A stretch of DNA of 44,315 bases, from contig JAGCWY010000012.1 of the NCBI GenBank assembly GCA_017961625.1, forward strand, positions 1 to 44,315, in the 5' to 3' direction. Position 1 is the stretch's first letter. Each line of letters opens with the position of its first letter. Under the pieces are notes generated by a model that ran no database searches, was not told the origin of the DNA, and saw only the letters and a list, made by a program, of their open reading frames with translations. This document shows positions 8,136 to 16,833 of this stretch, in pieces. A program made the position numbers and the translations under genes. This DNA is from Ruminococcus sp. GTDB lineage: Bacteria > Bacillota > Clostridia > Oscillospirales > Ruminococcaceae.

Positions 8136-8705
8136 TTATTCCTCGACATCTGACGCAACTGCTGCTGCGATCTCTTCAGCTGTCTCAGCCTTATCCTCTG
8201 TCTCCTCTTCCTCTGTCTCGTTGTCAAAGGTCTCGGGCATAGAGGAAATGAGCTCGAGATGGCTCTTGTACATATCAAAGAGACTCTTCTTGAAGTCTGC
8301 TACCTGCTGCTGAGCTTCAATGAGAGCTTCCTTTTCTTTTGCAATCTCCTCACGGTTCTTTTCCATAGCCTCAGCGTGCTGACGTACAGCCTCGTCCTCG
8401 AGGGCGTCTGCTTTAGCCTGAGCCTCAGCAATGATCTTCTCAGCCTTCTCGTTAGCCTCGTTGAGCACCTGATGGCCCTGCTTCTGAGCGCCGAGGAGAG
8501 CGTCCTTAAGAGCGTCCTCGTCTCTCATGTACTCTCTTACCTTATCTGCGAGCACCTGTATCTTGCTGTTTGCTTCCGAGCGCTCACGCTCCATTTCGTC
8601 AAGTTCAGCCTCAAGCTGATTGAGGAACTCGTCTATCTCCTCCTGTTTATATCCAAAAGCTGCTTTTTCAAATCTTTTGTTTCTGACGTCTTTTGAAGTT
8701 ATCAT
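8136..8705 (-). CDS. divIVA: DivIVA family polar/septal protein
   Basis: The 189-residue protein begins with the DivIVA membrane-binding domain (MITSKDVRNKRFEKAAFGYKQ, then EEIDEFLNQLEAEL). A long coiled coil rich in Glu, Lys, Ala and Gln follows (about residues 35-145), and the end is a strongly acidic tail with TEEEETEDK. DivIVA proteins sense negative membrane curvature and organise the septum or cell poles. The ATG at 8705 lies 5 nt after GAGGTGA; a GTG inside that site is rejected. It sits between ylmH and ileS, exactly as in Bacillus and other Firmicutes. Confidence 0.93.
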   Translation of the reverse strand: MITSKDVRNKRFEKAAFGYKQEEIDEFLNQLEAELDEMERERSEANSKIQVLADKVREYMRDEDALKDALLGAQKQGHQVLNEANEKAEKIIAEAQAKADALEDEAVRQHAEAMEKNREEIAKEKEALIEAQQQVADFKKSLFDMYKSHLELISSMPETFDNETEEEETEDKAETAEEIAAAVASDVEE

Positions 8706-8716
8706 TTCAATCACCT

Positions 8717-9475
8717 CTAAATATATTTCTTCAAGATAATGTGTATGCGGTCTTTCTTTGTATAACCGTTTATTTCAGAAAGTACAAATCTTCCGTAGCC
8801 CCTAATTGACAATACATCTCCGCCCCTGAGTTCATGGGAGACTGATGAAACTGGCAGATGATTTACCTCTGCCCTGTCAGTGCGGATAAGTGCCGCAGCC
8901 TTTTCTCTGCTTATCCTCGCAGCCAGCCCGACCACACAGTCGAGGCGGAGCGAAGCCACCGTACCGCTTATTTCCTGATACTTCTGAGCGTTTTCGAGTA
9001 TAAAAGGTTTGTCGTCGGATATTTTTACTCCGACTCTGCCTATTTTGGATAAGCTACCGCTTATGAGCCGTGCCGCCACCCCAGTGACGAACGCCTGTGC
9101 AGTGCCCTCTGATACAACAATATCTCCGATAACATCCCTTTTGAGCTGCAAGCCCATAAAGGAGCCGAGGAAATCCCTGTGAGAGAGACTGTCCTCCTCC
9201 CTGTATGTGAAGGTAAGGCAGACAAAAGGAAATTCCGCGAGGATATAGTCCTCGCAGTAATCGGGATATACCGACAGCATTTTGCGCCTTGCGTCCTCAT
9301 AGCCGCCCCACAGCAAATACCTGAGACTACCTACATTTCTTGCGCACCACGCTTCGGCTTCCGCACACTGTCTTTCGTCAAGGAAAGATGAGAACACCGG
9401 AGCCGAATTTCTTTCGCAGAGTGCCGTCATGTCCCCAAGCCTTGCGGTAAAGAGCTTATCCGTAGGATCGTTCAT
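8717..9475 (-). CDS. ylmH: YlmH-like S4-domain RNA-binding protein
   Basis: The 252-residue protein has the YlmH layout: an N-terminal region (FLDERQCAEAEAW), a middle domain with HRDFLGSFMGLQLKRDVIGDI, and a C-terminal S4 domain (about residues 180-245, AALIRTDRAEVNH and LRGGDVLSIRGYGRF). The family (RqcP/YlmH) binds the large ribosomal subunit and assists ribosome quality control and tailing of stalled peptides in B. subtilis. Its ATG overlaps the sepF stop codon by one base (TGATG), showing translational coupling. Confidence 0.92.
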   Translation of the reverse strand: MNDPTDKLFTARLGDMTALCERNSAPVFSSFLDERQCAEAEAWCARNVGSLRYLLWGGYEDARRKMLSVYPDYCEDYILAEFPFVCLTFTYREEDSLSHRDFLGSFMGLQLKRDVIGDIVVSEGTAQAFVTGVAARLISGSLSKIGRVGVKISDDKPFILENAQKYQEISGTVASLRLDCVVGLAARISREKAAALIRTDRAEVNHLPVSSVSHELRGGDVLSIRGYGRFVLSEINGYTKKDRIHIILKKYI

Positions 9476-9957
9476 CAGATGAATACGCCGTTGTTCTCCA
9501 GCTCACCTACGAGATCCTCGCCTATAAAGCCTACATTGTAAGGAGTTATAATGTAGGTAAGATTCGCAACAGGCTTGAGACTTCCGCCGTTTGCATAAGC
9601 AACGCCTACTAAGAAGTCAATTATCCTTCTCTTGTTTTCTGGAGAAGCTGTCTCGAGATTAAGAACTACTGTCTTTTTAGCTATGAGGTGATCTGCTATT
9701 TGCTTTGCGTCTGTGAATGCAGAAGGCTTTACGAGCACCACCTGAAGCTGTGCCGTTGTCTGTATATTAACTACTTTATTTCGTCTTTCCCTGCTCATTC
9801 CACCGCCAAGTCCGCCTTCGTTTACGGGAGCATCGTCCTGAGCGGCTGATGAGAAACCGCTTCTTTCGCCGCGTTCGTGACGAACCGGAACATCTGCGTC
9901 AAAATCGTCGTCCTCTTCAGCAAAGAAAAATTCCTTAATGTTCTCAAAAAGTTTCAT
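9475..9957 (-). CDS. sepF: Cell division protein SepF
   Basis: The 160-residue protein starts with the amphipathic membrane-targeting helix MKLFENIKEFFF, followed by an acidic disordered linker. The SepF domain then spans about residues 70-155 (QVVLVKPSAFTDAKQIADHL, KTVVLNLE, RRIIDFLVGVAYANGG). SepF rings bundle FtsZ and tether it to the septal membrane. The start at 9957 is preceded by AAGGAG at 7 nt; an upstream ATG lies within that site. It is 95 nt downstream of yggS and coupled to ylmH. Confidence 0.94.
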   Translation of the reverse strand: MKLFENIKEFFFAEEDDDFDADVPVRHERGERSGFSSAAQDDAPVNEGGLGGGMSRERRNKVVNIQTTAQLQVVLVKPSAFTDAKQIADHLIAKKTVVLNLETASPENKRRIIDFLVGVAYANGGSLKPVANLTYIITPYNVGFIGEDLVGELENNGVFI

Positions 9958-10052
9958 CTTAATACTCCTTCTCCGCATTATATATATTTTTATCTCTCTT
10001 CACAGGATCAATGCGGAGTATCCCGTGTTGATATACGGCTTTCCGCCGGGAG

Positions 10053-10751
10053 TTACTTTGAATAGTCTCTTGCGCCGAAAAGACCGGTGCCTACGCGAAC
10101 GAGCGTTGAACCGTACCTAATCGCTTCGGCGTAATCGTGTGTCATTCCCATGGAAAGGATATCCATGCCACCGTACTCTGAGGAGATACTGTCGTATAGC
10201 TCCTTCATCCTTCCGAGGAAGATATCGCTGTCCGAGGGAGGAGGTATCGTCATGAGACCTCTTATCCGCACACCTTCGAGCTCGGAGAGCCCGTTGATAA
10301 GCTCTTTCAGTCCTGAGGGAGCGATACCGCTCTTGGAATCCTCTCCTCCGATGTTGACCTCGCATAGGATATCCATTACCCTGCCGTTCTTCACGGCGAG
10401 GCGGCTTATCTCCTGTCCCAGCTTAAGGCTGTCAACGGACTGTATCATGCTTACCGTATTTATGATATATTTTACTTTATTTGTCTGTAAATGGCCAATA
10501 AACTGTACCTCTGCCGACTTGTCGTAAAGGTCAGCCTTTGAGAGATATTCCTGCACCCTGTTCTCACCGAGAAGGTCTATTCCCAGCTTTACAGCACGAT
10601 TCACCGCCTCAGGAGCAACTGTCTTTGTGACAGCCATTATGCGTACCTCGTCTCCTGGATTGCGGTACTTTTCCTTTGCTTCGGCGCATCTCTCTCTTAT
10701 TATGCGCAGATTCTCGTCGATATAAGCGAGATCGTCATTATTCACTGCCAT
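10053..10751 (-). CDS. ylmE: PLP homeostasis protein (YggS/YlmE family)
   Basis: The 232-residue protein is an alanine-racemase-like TIM barrel that binds pyridoxal phosphate, with Lys in IMAVTKT near residue 43. Other family motifs are LLGENRVQEY, QFIGHLQTNKVKYI, LCEVNIGGEDSKSGI, IRGLMTIPP and the phosphate-binding end STLVRVGTGLFGAR. Members have no known catalytic reaction and regulate PLP pools. The ATG sits 4 nt after GGAGG and overlaps the end of the HlyD-like gene by 14 nt. Its place before sepF matches the Firmicute ylmE-sepF order. Confidence 0.94.
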   Translation of the reverse strand: MAVNNDDLAYIDENLRIIRERCAEAKEKYRNPGDEVRIMAVTKTVAPEAVNRAVKLGIDLLGENRVQEYLSKADLYDKSAEVQFIGHLQTNKVKYIINTVSMIQSVDSLKLGQEISRLAVKNGRVMDILCEVNIGGEDSKSGIAPSGLKELINGLSELEGVRIRGLMTIPPPSDSDIFLGRMKELYDSISSEYGGMDILSMGMTHDYAEAIRYGSTLVRVGTGLFGARDYSK

Positions 10752-12021
10752 CGACCTCCTCTATCAATATGTCGTCGTAAAGCTCAAGGTACTCGTCCTT
10801 TGTAGACGGGTCGGTCGAAGGCGCTGAAAGAACATAGTCGCTGCCCTCGTATACAACATTTATCTTCTTGAAGAGTATCTGCTCACCCTTACGGATATAT
10901 ACGCCCTTGCACTTTGAGATCTTTGTAGTGATATTGCCGCTGCCGTCATCCTCGGTTACTGTCATTTCGGCAAATCGTATGGCTTCACGCGGCACCTTGA
11001 GCCCCGTACATTCTTCCTTGCCGTTTATGACCTTTATGAGCTCGACTATCTCGGCTCTATGCTGCACAAGTTCGTAATTCATCTTGTCGCAGGATATGAT
11101 AATGATGCTCTTGTCCTTTTTTTCATCGCGGATATCGTATATCACAGCCGGATAACTCTCAGCCGACGAATCGAACCTGAGCATGACCTCTTCTCCTATG
11201 GAATACAGCTTCTTGGAATTATCTGCAACTATAGCAAGGTACCAGCCATAGCCGTCTATGAGCTTTCCCACCACGTTCGGAGCTGTGGACTTCCTGTCGG
11301 TTACCTCTTCCAGCATCGAAACAGTAAGCTTGTCCAACTCCTTGGTATTGAGTTTGTCCTCATAACCATCGATATAGCTGACGAAATATGCAGAACGCGG
11401 AGCTATTATCTCCTCGCTAGGGAGAACGCTCCTAGCATTAAGCTTTTCTATTTCCGTCTTGATATCGGATATCTTCTGGTCGAACCCCTGGACCCTCTCA
11501 GTAACTATCTGGTAGGTACTAAGCTGTATTAGGAAATCGTCCTTGACCTCGTTGAGCTCGTCGAGCCTGCCCATGTCTCTGTAGTACATAAGGCTACGAT
11601 AGCTGTCGTCAATACTTTCGGAAAGGTTTGCGGGCTGAGCTGATTCAAGAGTTCCGGGATTCTGAATCTTTTCGAGGATATTCAGTTCCCTTTCAAGCTT
11701 AGCCTTTTCACGCTTGATGCTGAGCTGTTCGTCATCGTGATAAGCCTCCGCTATGACAGTGCCATTGCCGACCTTTCCGCCGTCCGACACATTGTAGCTG
11801 AGAACACCGTTTCCGCTGTAAAGCTGTATCTGCTCGTCCCTTATGAAAACACCCTTGAATTCCTTTGAAGACTGAGCCGAAGCCATGAGAGCGGTAACGG
11901 TATCGCTTTCCCTGTTGCGGAAATTATAGACTATGCTTACGAAAATGATCAGAAGCAGCACCAGTACAACATTCCTGAGCAATTTGACCATGAAGCTACC
12001 GTCCGACTTGGAAAAACCCAT
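10738..12021 (-). CDS. HlyD-like membrane-anchored adaptor protein
   Basis: The 427-residue protein has one N-terminal membrane segment (about residues 14-34, LRNVVLVLLLIIFVSIVYNF). A lipoyl/barrel-sandwich-like region follows (VLSYNVSDGGKVGNGTVIAEAY), then a coiled-coil hairpin (about 100-200) and beta-rich domains returning to the barrel. This is the layout of HlyD/membrane-fusion adaptors, although no ABC transporter gene is adjacent. It is located directly before the ylmE-sepF cluster, so a role at the cell envelope during division or secretion is possible, but this is inference from context. The start has AAGGGTGA at a normal distance. Confidence 0.72.
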   Translation of the reverse strand: MGFSKSDGSFMVKLLRNVVLVLLLIIFVSIVYNFRNRESDTVTALMASAQSSKEFKGVFIRDEQIQLYSGNGVLSYNVSDGGKVGNGTVIAEAYHDDEQLSIKREKAKLERELNILEKIQNPGTLESAQPANLSESIDDSYRSLMYYRDMGRLDELNEVKDDFLIQLSTYQIVTERVQGFDQKISDIKTEIEKLNARSVLPSEEIIAPRSAYFVSYIDGYEDKLNTKELDKLTVSMLEEVTDRKSTAPNVVGKLIDGYGWYLAIVADNSKKLYSIGEEVMLRFDSSAESYPAVIYDIRDEKKDKSIIIISCDKMNYELVQHRAEIVELIKVINGKEECTGLKVPREAIRFAEMTVTEDDGSGNITTKISKCKGVYIRKGEQILFKKINVVYEGSDYVLSAPSTDPSTKDEYLELYDDILIEEVDGSE

Positions 12022-12032
12022 TCAGATCACCC

Positions 12033-12272
12033 TTAGTCGTTCTTTTCTGAAGCGTCGAGGATAGAAACAGATCTTGCAGGGATAATAGTCGAGATAGCGT
12101 GCTTATATACGAGCTGCTGCTTTCCGTCGCAGTCGAAGATAGCAACATAGCTGTCAAATCCTCTAACCATTCCCTTGAACTGGAAACCGTTTGTGAGTAT
12201 GATAGTCACCATGATCTTGTCTTTTCTGCACTGATTAAGGAACACGTCCTGCAGATTAATTGTTTTGTTCAT
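12033..12272 (-). CDS. hfq: RNA chaperone Hfq
   Basis: The 79-residue protein starts MNKTINLQDVFLNQ. It contains the Sm1 motif (IILTNGFQFKGMVRGFDSY) and the Sm2 signature (QLVYKHAISTI). Hfq hexamers bind small RNAs and A-rich or U-rich mRNA segments. The ATG at 12272 follows AGGAG by 7 nt. The gene lies after miaA, the common bacterial miaA-hfq order, with a 96-nt gap that holds a perfect 12-base palindrome (GTAGCGCGCTAC, 12304-12315). A -10-like TATAAT overlaps the miaA stop codon, so a weak separate promoter is possible. Confidence 0.96.
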   Translation of the reverse strand: MNKTINLQDVFLNQCRKDKIMVTIILTNGFQFKGMVRGFDSYVAIFDCDGKQQLVYKHAISTIIPARSVSILDASEKND

Positions 12273-12368
12273 ACACATTCTCCTATCAGATATTTGTTTC
12301 CGTGTAGCGCGCTACGAGTAAAATTTTTTGTCAAATAAGCCGCGCAGAAATACACACAGTACATTATA

Positions 12369-13322
12369 TCACATTTCCAAGTATTTGGCTATACTTTTTT
12401 TGCATTTTTCTAATATTTCATTATTTTTATTAAATCTGTCCAAAAAAAACCACTCTATACGGTCGTTTTTCCGGAACCACGTCAGTTGACGCTTGGCATA
12501 ATGCCGCGTTTCCTGTTTTATAAGAGCAATACAGTCTGAAAGTTCCGCTTTTCCCTCGAAATATGATATCAGCTCCTTGTAGCCGATAGCGTTGGCAGCG
12601 GTCTTCATGCCGCTTTCCTGCCAAAGCTGACGGGCTTCTTCCACAAGCCCCGCCTTCACCATTTCATCAACCCGGTGGTCGATACGTTCGTAGAGGGTCT
12701 GCCTGTTCTCGTAGTTCAGCCCGATGATAAGAGAATTGTATGGACTTTCAACAAGTCTGCTCTCCCTTTTCAGCTCGCTGAACCGCCGTCCCGTAACCTT
12801 AAACACCTCAAGAGCCCTGACAACTCTCACAAGATTATTGGGGTGTATACCCTCAGCGGCTTCTGGGTCGAGCTCCGCAAGACGAGCGTGAAGCGCCTCG
12901 TTTCCCTGCTCATGGGCAAAGTCGTACAGCTCCCTGCGATAAACCTCGTCGCTACCGCCCTCGGAAAATCTCACATTCTCGAGTAAGGAGTCGATGTAAA
13001 GCCCCGTTCCGCCCACGATTATGGGCATCTTTCCACGAGAAAGTATCTCTGTTATCTTTTCGTTGGCAAGCTGTACATAGTCGGCGGCGCTGAAGCTCTC
13101 TCCACGGTCAAGAAAGTCCATGAGGTGGTGAGGTATACCCTGTTTTTCGGCTTCTGTGGGCTTTGCCGAGGCTATGTCCATGCCCTTGTAGATCTGCATG
13201 GAGTCGGCGGAGATTACCTCTCCGCCATATATCTTCGCAAGCTCAACGCCCAGCCAAGTCTTGCCAGAGGCGGTAGGTCCAACAACTGCCAGAACGAAAG
13301 GCTTTTTATTCTTTTGGTTCAT
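12369..13322 (-). CDS. miaA: tRNA dimethylallyltransferase
   Basis: The 317-residue enzyme transfers a dimethylallyl group to A37 of tRNAs that read codons beginning with U. The P-loop GPTASGKT lies at about residues 15-22, followed by VISADSMQIYKGMDIASAKP, HHLMDFLDRGESFSAADY, the GGTGLYIDSL motif and, near the C-terminus, KQETRHYAKRQLTWFRK. The start is the ATG at 13322, preceded by GGAG; a TTG two codons earlier is less well placed. It overlaps the preceding frameshifted membrane gene by 17 nt. MiaB, encoded at the head of the same co-directional run, performs the next modification on the same base. Confidence 0.97.
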   Translation of the reverse strand: MNQKNKKPFVLAVVGPTASGKTWLGVELAKIYGGEVISADSMQIYKGMDIASAKPTEAEKQGIPHHLMDFLDRGESFSAADYVQLANEKITEILSRGKMPIIVGGTGLYIDSLLENVRFSEGGSDEVYRRELYDFAHEQGNEALHARLAELDPEAAEGIHPNNLVRVVRALEVFKVTGRRFSELKRESRLVESPYNSLIIGLNYENRQTLYERIDHRVDEMVKAGLVEEARQLWQESGMKTAANAIGYKELISYFEGKAELSDCIALIKQETRHYAKRQLTWFRKNDRIEWFFLDRFNKNNEILEKCKKSIAKYLEM

Positions 13323-14075
13323 TGTCAATTTCTCCCGATTGTATGCGTTTTATCATTTTAGCCGACTTTTTTTTCTCTTTACGTGTTTTGATATAATATT
13401 TAAAAGCCATAATGACTGCAATGATATACAACGTAATGAATAATGCAATATATTTCTCTGTGTATAAATGTTCGTAACTATTGGCATATACCTCTCCGCC
13501 TTTTAGGTATACAACATTAAAATATAGGCTTTCTCCTGATGCATGAACGTAAAATCTTTCTACAGCTTCAAAAAAATCAGGTTTGATCTTCACATCATCA
13601 GTAAAACTCCAATGACATTTCCAGCCTTGTCGCAATATGCCAGCTTTTCTCTGCGGAATTGGCGCCAGAACCTTACAATTCCAGTATTAAGGTCCAATTT
13701 AACGGAACACGATGTATTATTTTTGTTCACTCCTTTGTACCTTGCACAGCTATGCCTTAGCATAAGACTAGTATATCCATCTTTATCATAAGTTGCCAGT
13801 CCGCATTCCCTTCCAACATTGAGAAGTACGCCGTTTTTTTCATTAAAATCCACTGCGTACTTATCATTCATTTTATCCTTTACAAGTAAATCAACAAAAG
13901 CAGTCCCTTCTGGACAGCCCTCATAATAGATATCTTGTCTGCCGCTTTCTGCAAACTGAGACTCAATCCAATCTTTATAAGCATAATCACCTTTGCGAGT
14001 CACAAACAAAAAAACTGATGCATAAACAGCTGCAAACAACAAGATAACCTTAAAAGCCTTTAATAAACCTTTCAT
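13306..14075 (-). pseudogene. Frameshifted two-TM membrane protein between mutL and miaA
   Basis: Two overlapping frames read as one protein of about 256 residues interrupted by a single base. The first part (from ATG 14075) has an N-terminal membrane segment (about residues 9-26) and an extracytoplasmic region ending near CDKAGNVIGV, where it runs into a stop at 13590. The continuation, in the -1 frame, begins FTDDVKIKPDFFEAV. It has a second membrane segment (YIALFITLYIIAVIMAF) and a Lys-rich tail. Adding one T to a four-T run (13603-13606 on the plus strand, A4) joins them exactly. The second frame has no credible start of its own. The stretch is visibly more AT-rich than mutL and miaA. 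No family is recognised. It may be a true pseudogene or a sequence error. Confidence 0.62.
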
Positions 14076-14084
14076 CGCTCCACC

Positions 14085-16097
14085 TTACGTTCTCTTAAAC
14101 TGGTGCGAAATATTGCTCTTGGTCATAGTAAACATAACAGGTCTGCCGTGAGGACAGTGACGTATCCTCTCGTCGAAGTAGACCTGCTCCGCAAGAGACT
14201 GAAGCTCCACTATGTCATTTTTATCGTTGCCCTTTATAGCCGATTTGCATGCGACCGTATGAAGCATATCGTCCAGTGCGTGGGACTGGGGATCGTGACT
14301 GTTCATATGGAGATTGTTAGCTATCTCCGAGATTATTTCCTCCATTTCCAGTTCCATTATGAATGTGGGGACTGCCGTAGCCACAGCACACGGCTTTTCC
14401 GAAAAATCAAAGGCAAAACCCATGTCTGCAAGAAGCTCTTGATTCGTTTCAAGAGCGCTGAATTCATCACCAGTAAGGAGCACCTTTACTCCCGTGAGGA
14501 GCTGCTGGCTATACTGACGACAATTACGGCTCTTCAGCTTCTCGAAGAGTATACGCTCATGGGCAGCGTGCTTGTCTATCATTATCATGGTGTCATCGCC
14601 CACCTCAGCCACTATGTAAAGCCCGAAGACTTCACCGATAACACGTATCTTAGGCTTTTCCGTCCATACCGACTCTGTTGGAGCCTCCGGCTCCGCCGGC
14701 TTTTGTACGGGAACTGCTGCAAATGACTGCTGAGTGATATAACTGAATCCCTCAACTGCCTCAAGCGGCTCAGGTTCCTTCTCAGACTCGGGAGTTTTTA
14801 CGGATTCGGAAGTTTTTACGGGCTCGGGAGTTTTTTCCGCTTTCCTTTCGTATACGGGTACCTGCTGCTGTACCGTCTCTGGCTGACTGTATGCAGGGCG
14901 CAGATTTATATTCGTAATGACCGGCATCTCCTCCCTGACCTGCTTGGAAGCTGTATGCACTGGAGCAGGAGCCTCCGAAAGTTTCTGCTCGGTCTCCTCT
15001 ATCTTGTCAACGGGAGTAAAAATAAACTCCTGCTGCTTTATCTCTTCCGGCTCCGGAGCAGTCTTTGTCCAGTCTGTATGGGGCTTCAGCTCGAATTCGT
15101 ATATGAGCCCATCCTTCATCATGGCATTCTTAACTGCAAAGTATATCGCGTCGGATACAGATTTTTCATTGGTGAAGCGCACCTCAGCCTTTGTCGGGTG
15201 TATGTTCACGTCCATAGCATTTGGTGCAAGGTCTATGAGCAGCACGCAGGCAGGGAATTTTCCTGTCATTATCATATTTGTGTAGGCGTTTTCCAGAGCC
15301 GCCGAGCAAAGCCTTGAACGGACGTATCTACCGTTTACAAAGAAATTCTGGAAGGCACGGTTGGTCTTGGAGTAAAGAGGCTTTATCACGAAGCCACCTA
15401 CGTGTACCCCCTCGTATTCATAGTCAACTGGTATGAGGTCACGGGCGAAGTCTCGTCCGTAAACTGCATATATCGCCGAAAAGAGCTCCCCGTCTCCGCT
15501 GGAGTTGAATTCCGTGCGGTTATCGCGTATGAATCTAAAAGATATTTCAGGATGGGACATGGTTATCTTCTGCAGTATGCTGCTTACGGCGTTTCCCTCA
15601 GTCACATCCTTTTTCATGAACTTCCGCCTTGCAGGGACATTGTAGAAAAGGTCACGTATTATGACAGTTGTGCCATCGGGACAGCCGCTCTCCTCGTAGG
15701 ACTTCTCGGCGCTTCCTTCGATAGCGTAAAGTGTACCATAAAGCTGCTCGCGTTGCTTTGTCATTATCTCAACACGCGAAACGGCTGCCACGGAGGCAAG
15801 AGCCTCTCCGCGGAAGCCGAGAGTGAGGATATTATCAAGGTCTTCTTTTACGCTTATCTTGCTTGTGGCATGACGGAGGAATGCCTTCGGCACATCGTCG
15901 AAGGACATACCGCAGCCATCGTCGGTAACACGCATATATGTAGTACCGCCGTTTTTTATCTCGACGGTTATATGGTTCGCTCCTGAGTCAATGGAGTTCT
16001 CCACAAGCTCCTTGATTACCGAGGAAGGACGCTCTATGACCTCTCCTGCAGCGATAAGCTCTGATATTTCCTTGCTAAGAACGTTTATGGACGGCAT
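14085..16097 (-). CDS. mutL: DNA mismatch repair protein MutL (endonuclease type)
   Basis: The 670-residue protein has the N-terminal GHKL ATPase (about residues 1-330): IAAGEVIERPSSVIKELVENSIDSGA, DDGCGM, and TLGFRGEALASVAAVS. A proline/glutamate-rich linker follows (about 340-480, with tandem PVKTSESVKTPES-like units). The C-terminal dimerisation domain carries the Mn-dependent endonuclease motif DKHAAHERILFEKL, ACKSAIK and the zinc-associated CPHGRPV. The nicking activity is therefore probably intact, as expected in bacteria without MutH. It lies 31 nt downstream of an unknown gene that separates it from mutS. Confidence 0.97.
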   Translation of the reverse strand: MPSINVLSKEISELIAAGEVIERPSSVIKELVENSIDSGANHITVEIKNGGTTYMRVTDDGCGMSFDDVPKAFLRHATSKISVKEDLDNILTLGFRGEALASVAAVSRVEIMTKQREQLYGTLYAIEGSAEKSYEESGCPDGTTVIIRDLFYNVPARRKFMKKDVTEGNAVSSILQKITMSHPEISFRFIRDNRTEFNSSGDGELFSAIYAVYGRDFARDLIPVDYEYEGVHVGGFVIKPLYSKTNRAFQNFFVNGRYVRSRLCSAALENAYTNMIMTGKFPACVLLIDLAPNAMDVNIHPTKAEVRFTNEKSVSDAIYFAVKNAMMKDGLIYEFELKPHTDWTKTAPEPEEIKQQEFIFTPVDKIEETEQKLSEAPAPVHTASKQVREEMPVITNINLRPAYSQPETVQQQVPVYERKAEKTPEPVKTSESVKTPESEKEPEPLEAVEGFSYITQQSFAAVPVQKPAEPEAPTESVWTEKPKIRVIGEVFGLYIVAEVGDDTMIMIDKHAAHERILFEKLKSRNCRQYSQQLLTGVKVLLTGDEFSALETNQELLADMGFAFDFSEKPCAVATAVPTFIMELEMEEIISEIANNLHMNSHDPQSHALDDMLHTVACKSAIKGNDKNDIVELQSLAEQVYFDERIRHCPHGRPVMFTMTKSNISHQFKRT

Positions 16098-16128
16098 TTT
16101 TTTACTTCCTTTCTGAATGTAACGCAGC

Positions 16129-16749
16129 TCAGACCAGCTTCACCCAGTTGGGTATAAGGATAACACCACCTGCATTGATATGCTCTGCAGTATAATCCGC
16201 CGTGTCCATACGTCCGAACTGCTTTTCGGATACTATGGCAAATGGACAGGCAGAGGGGGCTGCACCCTCTTTTATATCCATTTCGGGAACTATGCCCTCT
16301 CCCAACTCCAGCATTGTTTGTATAGTACGTGTCTTGGGAAGTATCCACAGCAGCGATGCTAGCTCCTTGAGCTTGTCAACAGCTTCCTTTTTGTAAGTCT
16401 TCGAGTCTTCTACGACCTCATCCTCAGGTATGAGGAGGTTAAAAGTATACTCTCCCCTTATGGGGTCTTCGTTCATAATGAAGCCGCGTATCTCAGAAAA
16501 TCCGCCAAAGCTGAAACGCATCTGCTTATAGTCGTTGGAGGAATCCTCGTCATATCCCAGCTCAAAATCCTCTTCAAGCTTCTGCTGGTTCCAATCGATA
16601 ATATCCTCGACGGTATCATCCTTTGCATGACCTACGCCTCCATTGAATACAAGTCCGGCATATTTGATATAGGCATTTAGCTCCTTCATATTGTCGAAAT
16701 CCAGCTCTGCACGGCTGAATTCCATTATCATCGAAAAGTATGCAGGCAT
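16129..16749 (-). CDS. Unknown 206-residue soluble protein between mutS and mutL
   Basis: The start at ATG 16749 follows AGAGGTGA by 5 nt; a GTG within that site is rejected. The product has no signal peptide or membrane segment and is acidic. Visible stretches are YAGLVFNGGVGHAKDD, FSFGGFSEIRGFI and the end GGVILIPNWVKLV. No domain is recognised. The position between mutS and mutL would suit a repair accessory protein, but this rests on location only. Codon use looks like the neighbours. Confidence 0.72.
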   Translation of the reverse strand: MPAYFSMIMEFSRAELDFDNMKELNAYIKYAGLVFNGGVGHAKDDTVEDIIDWNQQKLEEDFELGYDEDSSNDYKQMRFSFGGFSEIRGFIMNEDPIRGEYTFNLLIPEDEVVEDSKTYKKEAVDKLKELASLLWILPKTRTIQTMLELGEGIVPEMDIKEGAAPSACPFAIVSEKQFGRMDTADYTAEHINAGGVILIPNWVKLV

Positions 16750-16786
16750 ATCGTTCACCTCTGTTATTTATGTTTTATTCTCAGAC

Positions 16787-16808
16787 GGGGCAATGTAGGC
16801 ATCGCCCC
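16787..16808. repeat. Intergenic palindrome GGGGCGATG-CCTA-CATTGCCCC
   Basis: A 9-bp stem with a 4-base loop lies between mutS and the unknown gene upstream of mutL. No T-run follows, so it is not a standard terminator. It resembles the GGGGCGG...CCGCCCC palindrome at 633-652 and may belong to the same class of dispersed element. It could also protect or process the operon RNA. Confidence 0.5.
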
Positions 16809-16833
16809 AATACAAGTTAAAAGTTGACGCCTC

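Noticed and set aside
12273..12368. TTGACA upstream of hfq as promoter
   Set aside because: No -10 element lies at the right distance; the palindrome GTAGCGCGCTAC occupies the place.
13590..13640. Programmed -1 frameshifting in the membrane gene after mutL
   Set aside because: No X-XXY-YYZ slippery heptamer and no clear downstream pseudoknot; a simple one-base lesion in a T run explains the frames.
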